Both the position numbers and the translations under genes were made by a program. Under the pieces are notes generated by a model, which did not search any database, had not been told where the DNA came from, and worked only from the letters and a program-made list of their open reading frames with translations. From contig URPJ01000015.1 in NCBI GenBank assembly GCA_900549745.1, positions 1 to 52,787 on the forward strand: 52,787 bases of DNA, read 5' to 3'. This DNA comes from an uncultured Collinsella sp. (GTDB lineage: Bacteria; Actinomycetota; Coriobacteriia; Coriobacteriales; Coriobacteriaceae). Shown here piece by piece: positions 8,077 through 15,441 of the stretch; within the stretch, counting starts at the first letter, position 1; every line of letters starts with the position of its first letter.

Positions 8077-8198
8077 GGTTAGGGACGTTATTCGCATCGC
8101 GAGTACAGATTTCGCAGGTCGGAGTGGGGCTATTCGTACCCCTATTGAAGCCTGGAGCTCCCCTACGGGGAGCTCCGGGTGCCCTTCTTGGGGTGCCG

Positions 8199-8415
8199 TG
8201 GCCAAAAAATGGCAAATATGAGTACTGTCACCAATTTAGTAACAGGCAATTTTGGCCTCTCGGACAGATTTTGCGCTCAGTGTCGCCAACCTGATGCTTA
8301 TTTATTCTACATTTGTTCATTATCTTCTTACTTTATGCCGCCTCCGAGTCCTAAATTCCTTGATTTTGCTGTTACTAATTTAGTGACAGTACTCATATTT
8401 GCCATATTTTGGCCA
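8199..8415. repeat. MITE-like inverted-repeat element, copy A (217 bp)
   Basis: Ends are TGGCCAAAA and TTTTGGCCA. The left (8199-8246) and right (8368-8415) arms are inverted copies over about 48 bp with 3 mismatches, and both contain TGAGTACTGTCAC. The interior is AT-rich compared with the surroundings and has no ORF of note. It shares its ends and internal segments such as TTTGTTCATTAT with the element at 22854-23081. It lies between the 3' end of the DUF559-like gene and the structured-RNA promoter. No transposase and no clear target-site duplication. Confidence 0.75.
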
Positions 8416-8449
8416 GGGCATATGATTAACCCCCTAATTTCGACGTGAA

Positions 8450-9559
8450 TTAGACCGGCTTAAGCCCAAAACACGCCCGCAGCGTGTTAAGCAGCGCCTC
8501 TTGCTTTTTCCTGCGGGCATCGACACGATTCCGGTACCGCTTTCGCATACGCTGGTGCATGCGCCATGCGAGCGCCTCCATTGCCTCCATGTCGCAGAGC
8601 ATCTCGTTATTGACCGTCGCGACCTCGATTCGCATAGTAATCAAGCCCGTGTTGCGTTTTTCATCATGGATACGTCCCCTCCGGGAGGAATGGCCCAGCT
8701 CACCGTTGTATTCCAGGTCAAACTGGGCTGCTTCCTGATACGCATCGCAAACTGCATGCGGCATCCCCGAGATTGCCTGCGCACGGTCATCGAACTCGAT
8801 CTTGTAGTCGGTCTTAAAGGGACCGCAGGCAAATCCGCCATAGGAAAACGGAAGCGAAAACAGAGCGAGCATGATGCACTCCATGGGCGAGCGCAGATTT
8901 TCTGACAGGTAGGGACACAGGCGCAGCAGCTGTTTGGCCACATTCCCCTTGCATGCCGCGAGGTAATCTACCAGGCAATCGGGTGTCAGCACGGACTCGA
9001 CCTCAAAGTAACCGACATCTGGCGGCTGGTCTTTGTCCTTTGCCAATTTGTTCACGACAGGCGATGTGTAGGGAGGTAGATACTGCCCGCGGTCACTCAG
9101 CGAAATCTTAGAGCACAGCTCCTGGGCCAGGGCAAATGCCTGGATACAGCCGACCTCGCGGGCGACGGCAACACAAAGGGCCTCGGGAGATAGACTGTAC
9201 ACCCCTGGTTCCACCTCTAGAATCGAGCCGGCGGGCAACCCAGAGCATACGGACCAGCCCACGCCAGGCATGCGGCGGCGCTGCGCCGCAGATCCCACCA
9301 GCAAGCAAAGATCTTCTTGCACCTCGCCGCTTGCGGCCCCAATCCGCACCAAGTCGGGAAGATAGATGTCCTCGATCGAGGGCGACGACGCGCGCAGCAC
9401 ACGGCACTCTTCATCGGGACTGAGGTCCCTCCAGCTGATGTAACCCATTTGTCGGCGCTCGGCGCGCATCATGCGTAGCGCCGAGGCGCCCGTCAGAATT
9501 ACGGAAGCAGCCAGCTGCTCGCTTGCAGGCTTGCCACGCTGCCCGATCTTTATTGCCAT
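8450..9559 (-). CDS. DUF559/AbiEi-like protein with endonuclease-type C-terminal fold
   Basis: 369 residues from the ATG at 9559 (AGGGG upstream); an in-frame GTG at 9577 would overlap comF. The N-terminal half resembles AbiEi-type proteins (PGVYSLSPEALCVAVAREVG). The middle has the SPMECIMLALFSLPFSYGG element of that group. The C-terminal ~90 residues carry FDLEYNGELGH, HDEKRNTGLI and IEVATVNNEM, the order of conserved residues in DUF559/Vsr-like PD-(D/E)XK folds. This may be a nuclease-derived regulator or a restriction or antitoxin-like protein; activity cannot be judged. It begins 11 nt after comF stops, so it is probably co-transcribed. No partner AbiEii toxin gene is adjacent. Confidence 0.65.
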   Translation of the reverse strand: MAIKIGQRGKPASEQLAASVILTGASALRMMRAERRQMGYISWRDLSPDEECRVLRASSPSIEDIYLPDLVRIGAASGEVQEDLCLLVGSAAQRRRMPGVGWSVCSGLPAGSILEVEPGVYSLSPEALCVAVAREVGCIQAFALAQELCSKISLSDRGQYLPPYTSPVVNKLAKDKDQPPDVGYFEVESVLTPDCLVDYLAACKGNVAKQLLRLCPYLSENLRSPMECIMLALFSLPFSYGGFACGPFKTDYKIEFDDRAQAISGMPHAVCDAYQEAAQFDLEYNGELGHSSRRGRIHDEKRNTGLITMRIEVATVNNEMLCDMEAMEALAWRMHQRMRKRYRNRVDARRKKQEALLNTLRACFGLKPV

Positions 9560-9570
9560 CTGAACCACCC

Positions 9571-10377
9571 CTACCAAACGCGTGCGATAGCGAGGCCATC
9601 AACGGCCGTGGCACCGGCGCGCTTGAGTTCCGCCGAAGCCGCTGCCATCGTCGCACCCGTGGTGATAACGTCGTCGATAAGCAGCAGGCGGCGGCCGTGC
9701 ACGTCCTCAACCGTCTCGTACATACCTCGGGCACGCTCGCGGCGCTCCTCACGACCGAGTTCGCGCTGGTCGCCATGCCCGTACTTGACGAGAGCATCGA
9801 GCAGAGGAACACCCGACAGCTCGCAAAATGGGCGCGCAATAGCCTCCATATGATCAAAACCACGCCGCCGAAACGCTGCCGCCGTCGCAGGCACAAACAC
9901 CACCGCATCCGCACCGGAAAGCACGCCTCCGTAGCGATCGGGAGCTACGACCTGGGCATGCAGGGCGGTGTCGTAGAGCAGCTCCGCCAGATACGGAGCC
10001 AGACGTCGCTCGCCCGCATCCTTGTACGCTTTAATGATGCGCGGCAGCGGATGCGCATAGACGGCGCACGCCAGGCAGCGGTCGAGCGCCTCCGCCATTG
10101 CCGAGGACGTGCCCTCGACCGAACACTCAGTGCACAGCAAATCCCCAAACGGGGCGCCACATCGGGTGCAGCTATGACGCGGGTCGATGAGCGTGAGCGC
10201 GGCCAGGCAGTCTTGGCAAATAAGCGCACCGGCGCGCTCGCAGCCGGTACATCGTGTTGGCGACAATGCCTCGAGCGCCTCGTACGTCGCGCGCTCGGCA
10301 AACGGTAGCAATTCGGCCGCAAACGGTAGGGCACCGGCACTCTGCAGACGGCTCAATATGTTCAGATGGCTCTTCAA
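9571..10377 (-). CDS. comF: ComF family phosphoribosyltransferase-like protein
   Basis: 268 residues with a TTG start at 10377 preceded by GGGAGG. The N-terminal zinc-finger region has CTGCERAGALICQDC and CTRCGAPFGDLLCTEC. The C-terminal domain is phosphoribosyltransferase-like, with the PRPP loop LLLIDDVITTGATM near residue 230 and a preceding RRRGFDHMEAIA segment. ComFC proteins are needed for transformation in naturally competent bacteria, acting with ComFA at the membrane; ComFA is not in this window. Upstream is ricT, and the DUF559-like gene follows at 11 nt. Its ribosome site lies inside a perfect hairpin (10381-10416). Confidence 0.88.
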   Translation of the reverse strand: MKSHLNILSRLQSAGALPFAAELLPFAERATYEALEALSPTRCTGCERAGALICQDCLAALTLIDPRHSCTRCGAPFGDLLCTECSVEGTSSAMAEALDRCLACAVYAHPLPRIIKAYKDAGERRLAPYLAELLYDTALHAQVVAPDRYGGVLSGADAVVFVPATAAAFRRRGFDHMEAIARPFCELSGVPLLDALVKYGHGDQRELGREERRERARGMYETVEDVHGRRLLLIDDVITTGATMAAASAELKRAGATAVDGLAIARVW

Positions 10378-10380
10378 GAC

Positions 10381-10416
10381 ACAACCCTCCCTACGCTCGA
10401 TCGCAGGGAGGGTTGT
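10381..10416 (-). promoter_or_regulatory. Hairpin containing the comF Shine-Dalgarno sequence
   Basis: Perfect 12-bp inverted repeat (10381-10392 and 10405-10416) with a 12-nt loop. The minus-strand 3' arm AGGGAGGGTTGT is the comF ribosome binding site, 3 nt before the TTG start codon. No T-tract follows, so it is not a clear terminator of ricT; it may limit comF translation. Confidence 0.55.
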
Positions 10417-10479
10417 TGATTCGGCGCTATGATACCCCGATGCGCTCGGGGCAAGGCGGGTTAAATCCGCTCGCGGGCG

Positions 10480-12180
10480 TTATTCGCCGGCGGGCGGTTG
10501 TGGTGCGGACGAAGACGGGGTCGAGCCCTCGCCACCATCCTGGCGCGGCTTGCGGGAACGACGACGGCGACGGCGCTTTTGACCCTGGTCGGCCGAGCCC
10601 TCGCCACCGCGATTCTCGCGCGGCTCGCGCTCGTCGCGAGCGGCGCCACGCGAAGCCTTGGCAGCCGCTCCCCCGCCATCCCCGGGACGACGGCGCGTGA
10701 CCTTGACCTCGCCATCCGAGACCTGATCGGCCACGGAGGGCACTGAGGGCTTCTGTTGCGCGCCCGAGGAATGGCGACGGCGCGGACGCGGCGCGCGCTC
10801 CTCCTCGCCACGTGACTTGCCGCTCTTGTCGACAGGCGCATCGGAGGCCGAGGCGCCCTTGGAAGCGGCACCGGCCTCGCGAGCAGCTGCGGCGCGGAAG
10901 GCGTCCTCGCGCTCCTCGCTCGACAGATGACGGCGGCGGCGACGTGTGGGGTTCATGCCGCCGCCGCGATTCTGCTGCTGGGGTTGCTGAACCTCGCGCT
11001 CGCGGGGGGAATTCTTGCCTGCGGGAGCGGTCTCACCGGCATCGCCCGAGCCCGCGCGCTTGCGACGACGACGGCCACCGGCGGCCTCCTCGGCCTCGGG
11101 TGTCTCGGCCTTACCACGGCCCTTTCCGCGGCCACGGCCCTCGCCCTGGCTCTGAGCAGCGCGGGCATCGGAATCGGCATCGCGACGACGGCGCTTGGGC
11201 ATCGACGTGCCGGCAAGACGGTCGGCGCTCGACAGGCCATCGCCCACGTCGACGCCGTTCTCGCGATCGAGCTCCATGAGCGCCAGGCGCATCTCGGGCG
11301 ACTCGATGCGCTCGAGCACGTCGCGCGTCACGCAGTCGGGGCGGCAGTTGCAACCCTGCTCGGCGGCCTTCTTTTTGCAGCCCTCAGAGCAGGTCATGTC
11401 GGCCAGGTTGACCTTAAAGACTTTGCCGTTCTCCAGGCTCAACACCAGCTGCTCACGCGGCGTGTCATATTCCTGGATGCGCGCCTTGCCAAGCGGCGTA
11501 TCGATAAGCGTCTTCTTTTTGGGCGCGCGGCTCTTAAAGTCCTTGTACGCCTCGAACTCATAGCGCAGGCAGCACATCAGGCGGCCGCAGACGCCACTGA
11601 TCTTGGATGAGTTGAGCGGCAGGTCCTGCTCTTTTGCCATGCGGATCGAAACCGGCTCAAACTGTCCGCCAAAGCGCGTGCAGCAGAGCTCCTGGCCGCA
11701 CTGGGCATAGCCGCCCACCAGGCGGGTCTCGTCGCGCACACCGATCTGGCGCATGTCGACGCGAATGTGCAGCGTCGAGGACAGATCCTTGACGAGCTGG
11801 CGAAAATCGACGCGCTCCTCGGCCGCAAAGTAGAACACGGCCTTCTCGCCGCCAAACAGGTACTCGACGCCCACCGGCTTCATCTCGAGGTCGAGCTCCT
11901 TGACCAGGCGGCGGAAGTCGACCATGGCCTCGTCGCCCTGAATGGCCAGATCGTCGGCAAGCTGCAGGTCGATGTCGCTCGCCACGCGCAGCACGGGCTT
12001 GAGCGGCTGACCGATCTCGTCTTGCGGCACCTCAAAGGGATCGGCAGTGACCAGGCCGATCTCGGTTCCGCGCTCGGTGGAGCAAATGGCATAATCGGCC
12101 TCGAGGATATCCAGATCCTGCGGATCGAACCACAGGTCGCGCGAGGCGTAGGTAAACTTAACGGGTACGACTAACGGCAT
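10480..12180 (-). CDS. ricT: RicT/YaaT PSP1-domain protein with long Arg-rich C-terminal extension
   Basis: 566 residues from the ATG at 12180 (CAGGAAGG upstream), overlapping the end of holB by 10 nt. The first ~280 residues are the PSP1/RicT domain, with the Cys clusters CGQELCCTRFGG and CGRLMCCLRYE. A further Cys group (CSEGC, then GCNCRPDC) follows. RicT forms the Y complex with RicA and RicF in Bacillus, binds Fe-S clusters and affects RNase Y processing and phosphorelay; the partners are not in the window. The last ~240 residues are a low-complexity Arg/Gly/Ala/Ser tail, absent from the ~275-residue Bacillus protein, and may bind RNA. The tmk-holB-ricT order is conserved in many bacteria. 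Confidence 0.92.
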   Translation of the reverse strand: MPLVVPVKFTYASRDLWFDPQDLDILEADYAICSTERGTEIGLVTADPFEVPQDEIGQPLKPVLRVASDIDLQLADDLAIQGDEAMVDFRRLVKELDLEMKPVGVEYLFGGEKAVFYFAAEERVDFRQLVKDLSSTLHIRVDMRQIGVRDETRLVGGYAQCGQELCCTRFGGQFEPVSIRMAKEQDLPLNSSKISGVCGRLMCCLRYEFEAYKDFKSRAPKKKTLIDTPLGKARIQEYDTPREQLVLSLENGKVFKVNLADMTCSEGCKKKAAEQGCNCRPDCVTRDVLERIESPEMRLALMELDRENGVDVGDGLSSADRLAGTSMPKRRRRDADSDARAAQSQGEGRGRGKGRGKAETPEAEEAAGGRRRRKRAGSGDAGETAPAGKNSPREREVQQPQQQNRGGGMNPTRRRRRHLSSEEREDAFRAAAAREAGAASKGASASDAPVDKSGKSRGEEERAPRPRRRHSSGAQQKPSVPSVADQVSDGEVKVTRRRPGDGGGAAAKASRGAARDEREPRENRGGEGSADQGQKRRRRRRSRKPRQDGGEGSTPSSSAPQPPAGE

Positions 12181-13298
12181 TTCAGTGCCTTCCTGATATC
12201 GAACAGCATGACCTCGATGGCCAGCTGGGGAGTAACGTTTCTGGCGATGTTGCGCTCGGCGGTCGCGACTGCCTCGAGCGCCCGTGTGGCACCCGCAACA
12301 TTGGTCGCGGCGGCAAGCCGCCCGATCGTGTCGCACGCGTCTTCGTTCACCACGTCGGCTGCCTCGTCCTGAAGCGTCAGCAGCACGTCGCGCATGAGCG
12401 TCCGCGCGCTCGCCAGCGCTTCCATGATACCCGAACGCTCGCGCGCGTTGAGTTCACGCTTTGTGCGGTCCTCAAGCTGCTTCAATGCTCCACGCGACAG
12501 GTAATCGGCGTTTTGCTCGAGCACCTTTTCCTGCGTGGACTTGACCTCGGCGAGCGGCGCCTTAACGGCGACGATGAGTGACTTGGCGCGGCTGAGCACG
12601 TCGGCCTCGTCGGCGGCGATAAGCGAATCGATGGCGCGAACCATCTGACGGCGGGCGTCCTGGCGCTCGGCGCTCTTGAGGAACTCGATGCCACGCGTGG
12701 GGCTTCCCGCTACGGCGACGGCCATGCGGCAACGCGCAGGGTCCTGACCGGTGGCGCGGCTCACGGCCTGCGCGGCGACGGCGGGCGATACCAGCCGAAA
12801 CGGCACGCACTGGCAGCGGCTCACGATGGTGGGCAACATCACGTCTGCCGAGGTGCCCAGCAGGATGAACATAACGCCCTCGGGCGGCTCCTCGAGTGTT
12901 TTGAGCAGTGCGTTGGCGGTGTTGGCGCGCAGTTGCTCGGCACGGTCGATGATGTAGACCTTGGCCTTGGCACGGATGGGCGCCAGAGGCACGTCATCGA
13001 GCAGCTCGCGGGTCTGGGCGATGAGGTAGCCCGTGGCGCTCTCGGGCGTGTAATAGTGCACGTCGGGGTGCGTATGGCGGGCGACGCGCACGCAGCTATC
13101 ACATGAGCCGCAGCCATCCTGCTCGCACAGGAAGGCTTGGGCGAGCGCCCACGCGGCGTCGAGCTTGCCCGCGCCGGGCGCGCCCAAAAACAGGTAGGCG
13201 TGCGATGCGCGACCGCTGGCGACGGCATTGGTCAAAAAGTCGCGCACGCGCTCTTGGGTGTCGAGCTTGGCCAGCAGGCTTGCCTGAGCGGGGGCCAT
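12171..13298 (-). CDS. holB: DNA polymerase III subunit delta prime
   Basis: 375 residues. This is the clamp-loader delta' subunit of the AAA+ family. The Walker A-like GAPGAGK is at 39-45, followed by Leu instead of Ser/Thr, as expected for a subunit that does not hydrolyse ATP. The zinc module has Cys58, Cys63, Cys66 and Cys69. VYIIDRAEQL (Walker B-like) and NALLKTLEEPPEGVMFIL follow, then the SRC segment (TIVSRCQCVPF). It starts 1 nt after the tmk stop and overlaps ricT at its end, so the three are one operon. Confidence 0.95.
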   Translation of the reverse strand: MAPAQASLLAKLDTQERVRDFLTNAVASGRASHAYLFLGAPGAGKLDAAWALAQAFLCEQDGCGSCDSCVRVARHTHPDVHYYTPESATGYLIAQTRELLDDVPLAPIRAKAKVYIIDRAEQLRANTANALLKTLEEPPEGVMFILLGTSADVMLPTIVSRCQCVPFRLVSPAVAAQAVSRATGQDPARCRMAVAVAGSPTRGIEFLKSAERQDARRQMVRAIDSLIAADEADVLSRAKSLIVAVKAPLAEVKSTQEKVLEQNADYLSRGALKQLEDRTKRELNARERSGIMEALASARTLMRDVLLTLQDEAADVVNEDACDTIGRLAAATNVAGATRALEAVATAERNIARNVTPQLAIEVMLFDIRKALKCR

Positions 13299-13299
13299 G

Positions 13300-13983
13300 T
13301 TACTCGGCCTCCTGGGCTAGCGCGGCGGCGACGGCGTCCTGGGAAATGTCGAGGCCGTAGACGCGAACCTGCTCGACCGTCCGCGCGAAGACGTCCTCGA
13401 TGGACGCGGTCGCGTCGATGAGCTTTACGCGGTTTGGTTCCTCGGCGGCGATGGCGCAAAATCCCTGGTAGACACGCTCTTGGAAGGCCATGCCCTTAGC
13501 CTCCATGCGATCTGCCGCGCCACGGGCTGCCATGCGCAGCGCCGCCTGCTCGGGCGTGATGTGATAGACGAGCGTGAGCGCCGGGTGCGTCCCCGCGACG
13601 GCCAGGTTGTTGGCATCGCGCACTATCTGGCGATCGAGGCCATCGGCAAACGCCTGATAGCAAGTTGTGGAATCGTAGAAGCGGTCGCACAGGACCACCT
13701 TGCCGGCAGCAAGGGCAGGCGCGATGACCTCGTGCACCAACTGGGCGCGCGCGGCCTCGTAGAGCAACAACTCGCAGGTGTCGCCCATCGCCGTATTGGC
13801 GGGGTCGAGCAGCAGAGCACGGATCTTTTCGCTGATGGCGGTACCGCCCGGCTCGCGCAGGGTCACAACCTGGTAGCCGGCAAGGTCGAGCGCACGGGCA
13901 AGCAGGCGCGCCTGCGTAGATTTACCGGCGCCATCGACACCCTCGAGCGTAATGAAGCTATGTTGAGCGGGCTCAAAAGCCAT
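13300..13983 (-). CDS. tmk: Thymidylate kinase
   Basis: 227 residues. It phosphorylates dTMP to dTDP with ATP. The P-loop GVDGAGKST is at residues 15-23. The LREPGGT motif (dTMP-binding, DR-type region) is near residue 43 and DRFYDSTTCYQAFADG near 99, with an Arg-containing lid (ARGAADRMEAKG). First gene of the tmk-holB-ricT run. The ATG at 13983 has GGAAGGGG upstream. Confidence 0.95.
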   Translation of the reverse strand: MAFEPAQHSFITLEGVDGAGKSTQARLLARALDLAGYQVVTLREPGGTAISEKIRALLLDPANTAMGDTCELLLYEAARAQLVHEVIAPALAAGKVVLCDRFYDSTTCYQAFADGLDRQIVRDANNLAVAGTHPALTLVYHITPEQAALRMAARGAADRMEAKGMAFQERVYQGFCAIAAEEPNRVKLIDATASIEDVFARTVEQVRVYGLDISQDAVAAALAQEAE

Positions 13984-14075
13984 GGGCGCAGCCCCTTCCT
14001 ACAAGGCGCGTAAATGCGAGTTATAGCAACCAAGCCATGATACCCCAGGGGCAGGCGCGTCCCAAACCCCACCTA

Positions 14076-14127
14076 GTCATTGGGGACGTTCTTGAATGAC
14101 TAGTCGTTTAAGAACGTCCCCAATGAC
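14076..14127. repeat. 18-bp perfect intergenic palindrome
   Basis: Arms 14076-14093 and 14110-14127 (GTCATTGGGGACGTTCTT and its complement) with a 16-nt loop. A degenerate relative lies at 45155-45200 (CTAGTCATTTAGGAACGTTC, then TTAGTCGTTGGGGAC). It could act as a bidirectional terminator or be a REP-like repeat. Confidence 0.7.
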
Positions 14128-14157
14128 CCCCACAACCTAGCCATCGAGGCATCCCCG

Positions 14158-14226
14158 AAGTTGCGGTGAAATAGGGACTGATTGAAGCTCTGAGACCGCC
14201 AAACAGTCCCTATTTCACCGCAACTT
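14158..14226. repeat. 23-bp perfect palindrome, upstream copy flanking the zinc-ribbon gene
   Basis: Arms 14158-14180 and 14204-14226 contain TTGCGGTGAAATAGGGACTG and its complement, separated by 23 nt. The same arms recur at 15311-15373 on the other side of the gene. Confidence 0.85.
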
Positions 14227-14294
14227 ATGATGGGGATTTTTGGGCGCTGGGTATAATCGTCGTATTGCATTGAAATGTGGCGAAAGGAGTGGCA

Positions 14295-15290
14295 ATGTCT
14301 CGGTATTGCGCCTCGTGCGGCAAGCTTCTTGCAGATAATGCCAAGTTCTGCACCTCGTGCGGTGCACCCGTTGAGCAAACAACCGCGAGCGATAGCCAGC
14401 CCGCTTTCGAGCAGACCGGTTCCCTCGATACGCCGCAAGCCAAGGCGGACGACCCCCTCGCCTATCGCCCCGACCCCGCCGCAGGCCCCGCGGCCGTCGA
14501 GACCACGCAGCGCATACCCGTCGCGAGCGGCTCGTCCCAACAGGAGCCGGCTCCCGCATACGCGCCCGCTTCGCCACAGACCCCCGCTCCCAAAAAGAGC
14601 GGCGCCGGGCCGCTTATCGCCGTTATCGTTGTGCTGGTGGCGATCATCATCGCCCTGGTCGTTTTCTTTGTGATCAAGCCTTTCGACAGCGCCGCCACGC
14701 AGACGACTGCCGAGGTAGCTAAGCTGCACCATGACGTCGACGACGATGACCTAAAGCCTCTCGGCGATCCCAACAGCCTGTACGACGATGATGACGATGA
14801 CGATGACGATGACGACGAGGATGGCGGCGAAGCAACGCTCTCCGAGCAGAATCTCTACCGCCGACTGAGCGAATACTACGACTTGCTCGAAGACCTCGAC
14901 AACTACGTCCGTGGCTGCGCGCAGAACTTCAACGGCAGCTATCTGGAAGAAGATCGCACCACCCGTCAAAATCTCGCCGACGTCGCCGAGCGCACAGAGG
15001 ACACCATCGAGCAGTATTACGACATCGTCGAGGACCTGGACGTCCCGACGAGCTCTAAGAACTACAGTTCCTGGAAAGACATCGTTGCCCTGTATGACGA
15101 CCTGGATCACCGCATTGACGCAATCTGTGATGCCTGGGAGATCAGCCTGAAATACACCAAGCCTGCGGATCACAAGAATGAGATCGTGGCGCCGCTGTCG
15201 CGCGACAACGTGGCGGGCACCAATGACAATAAGTACCGCCTAGATTTTGAGGAGCGCTATCCCAGCGCCAAGCCTGTCGAGGTGAAGTAA
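14295..15290 (+). CDS. Zinc-ribbon membrane protein with poly-Asp segment
   Basis: 331 residues from the ATG at 14295 (AAAGGAG upstream; an earlier in-frame GTG is rejected). The N-terminal zinc ribbon has Cys5-x2-Cys8 and Cys19-x2-Cys22. A Pro/Ala-rich linker of ~80 residues follows, then a single transmembrane helix at about 108-131. After it comes an acidic stretch containing 11 consecutive Asp residues, then a ~150-residue helical polar domain predicted outside the membrane. Zinc ribbon plus one helix plus an external domain is a common Coriobacteriia and Firmicutes architecture of unknown role. The gene is isolated, with neighbours on the opposite strand, and flanked by two copies of one palindrome. 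Confidence 0.8.
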   Translation: MSRYCASCGKLLADNAKFCTSCGAPVEQTTASDSQPAFEQTGSLDTPQAKADDPLAYRPDPAAGPAAVETTQRIPVASGSSQQEPAPAYAPASPQTPAPKKSGAGPLIAVIVVLVAIIIALVVFFVIKPFDSAATQTTAEVAKLHHDVDDDDLKPLGDPNSLYDDDDDDDDDDDEDGGEATLSEQNLYRRLSEYYDLLEDLDNYVRGCAQNFNGSYLEEDRTTRQNLADVAERTEDTIEQYYDIVEDLDVPTSSKNYSSWKDIVALYDDLDHRIDAICDAWEISLKYTKPADHKNEIVAPLSRDNVAGTNDNKYRLDFEERYPSAKPVEVK

Positions 15291-15310
15291 TCCCAACAAC
15301 TGATCAAAAC

Positions 15311-15373
15311 TTGCGGTGAAATAGGGATTGATTAAGCCTTTTGCCAGCAAAAACAGTCCCTATTTCACCGCAA
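15311..15373. repeat. Palindrome, downstream copy flanking the zinc-ribbon gene
   Basis: 20-bp arms (15311-15330 and 15354-15373), TTGCGGTGAAATAGGGATTG against the complement of TTGCGGTGAAATAGGGACTG, with one G-T type mismatch. Nearly identical to the arms at 14158-14226; the loops differ. Confidence 0.85.
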
Positions 15374-15382
15374 CTTAGAAGT

Positions 15383-15420
15383 GGGGCCGGGCGCGCATTT
15401 GCATTTGCGCGCCCGGCCCC
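15383..15420. terminator. GC-rich hairpin between convergent genes
   Basis: Perfect 14-bp stem (15383-15396 and 15407-15420, GGGGCCGGGCGCGC arm) with a 10-nt loop. It lies between the ends of the zinc-ribbon gene and the topoisomerase gene. No long T-tract on either strand, so termination is inferred from position. Confidence 0.55.
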
Positions 15421-15441
15421 GCCGTGTCTATATGCGCTCGG

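Larger units (their letters stand above)
13984..14294. other. Intergenic region between divergent tmk and zinc-ribbon gene
   Basis: 311 nt holding two different palindromes (14076-14127 and 14158-14226) and a TATAAT at 14252-14257, positioned as a -10 element for the plus-strand gene at 14295, without a clear -35. No gene is seen. Confidence 0.6.

Noticed and set aside
7717..8205. Extension of the lipoprotein by ~160 N-terminal residues
   Set aside because: The signal peptide and lipobox fit a start at 7716 or 7698; the extension crosses a promoter, uses unlike codons and would bury the signal peptide.
8199..8415. Classical insertion sequence
   Set aside because: Only 217 bp with no transposase frame, and no clear target-site duplication; a MITE-like description fits better.
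13165..13182. HolB as an active ATPase
   Set aside because: The Walker A-like motif has Leu after the Lys instead of Ser/Thr, as is usual for the non-hydrolysing delta' subunit; it is not a damaged gene.
14076..15373. CRISPR array from the repeated palindromes
   Set aside because: Only two related palindromes about 1.1 kb apart; no regular direct repeats with unique spacers and no cas genes.
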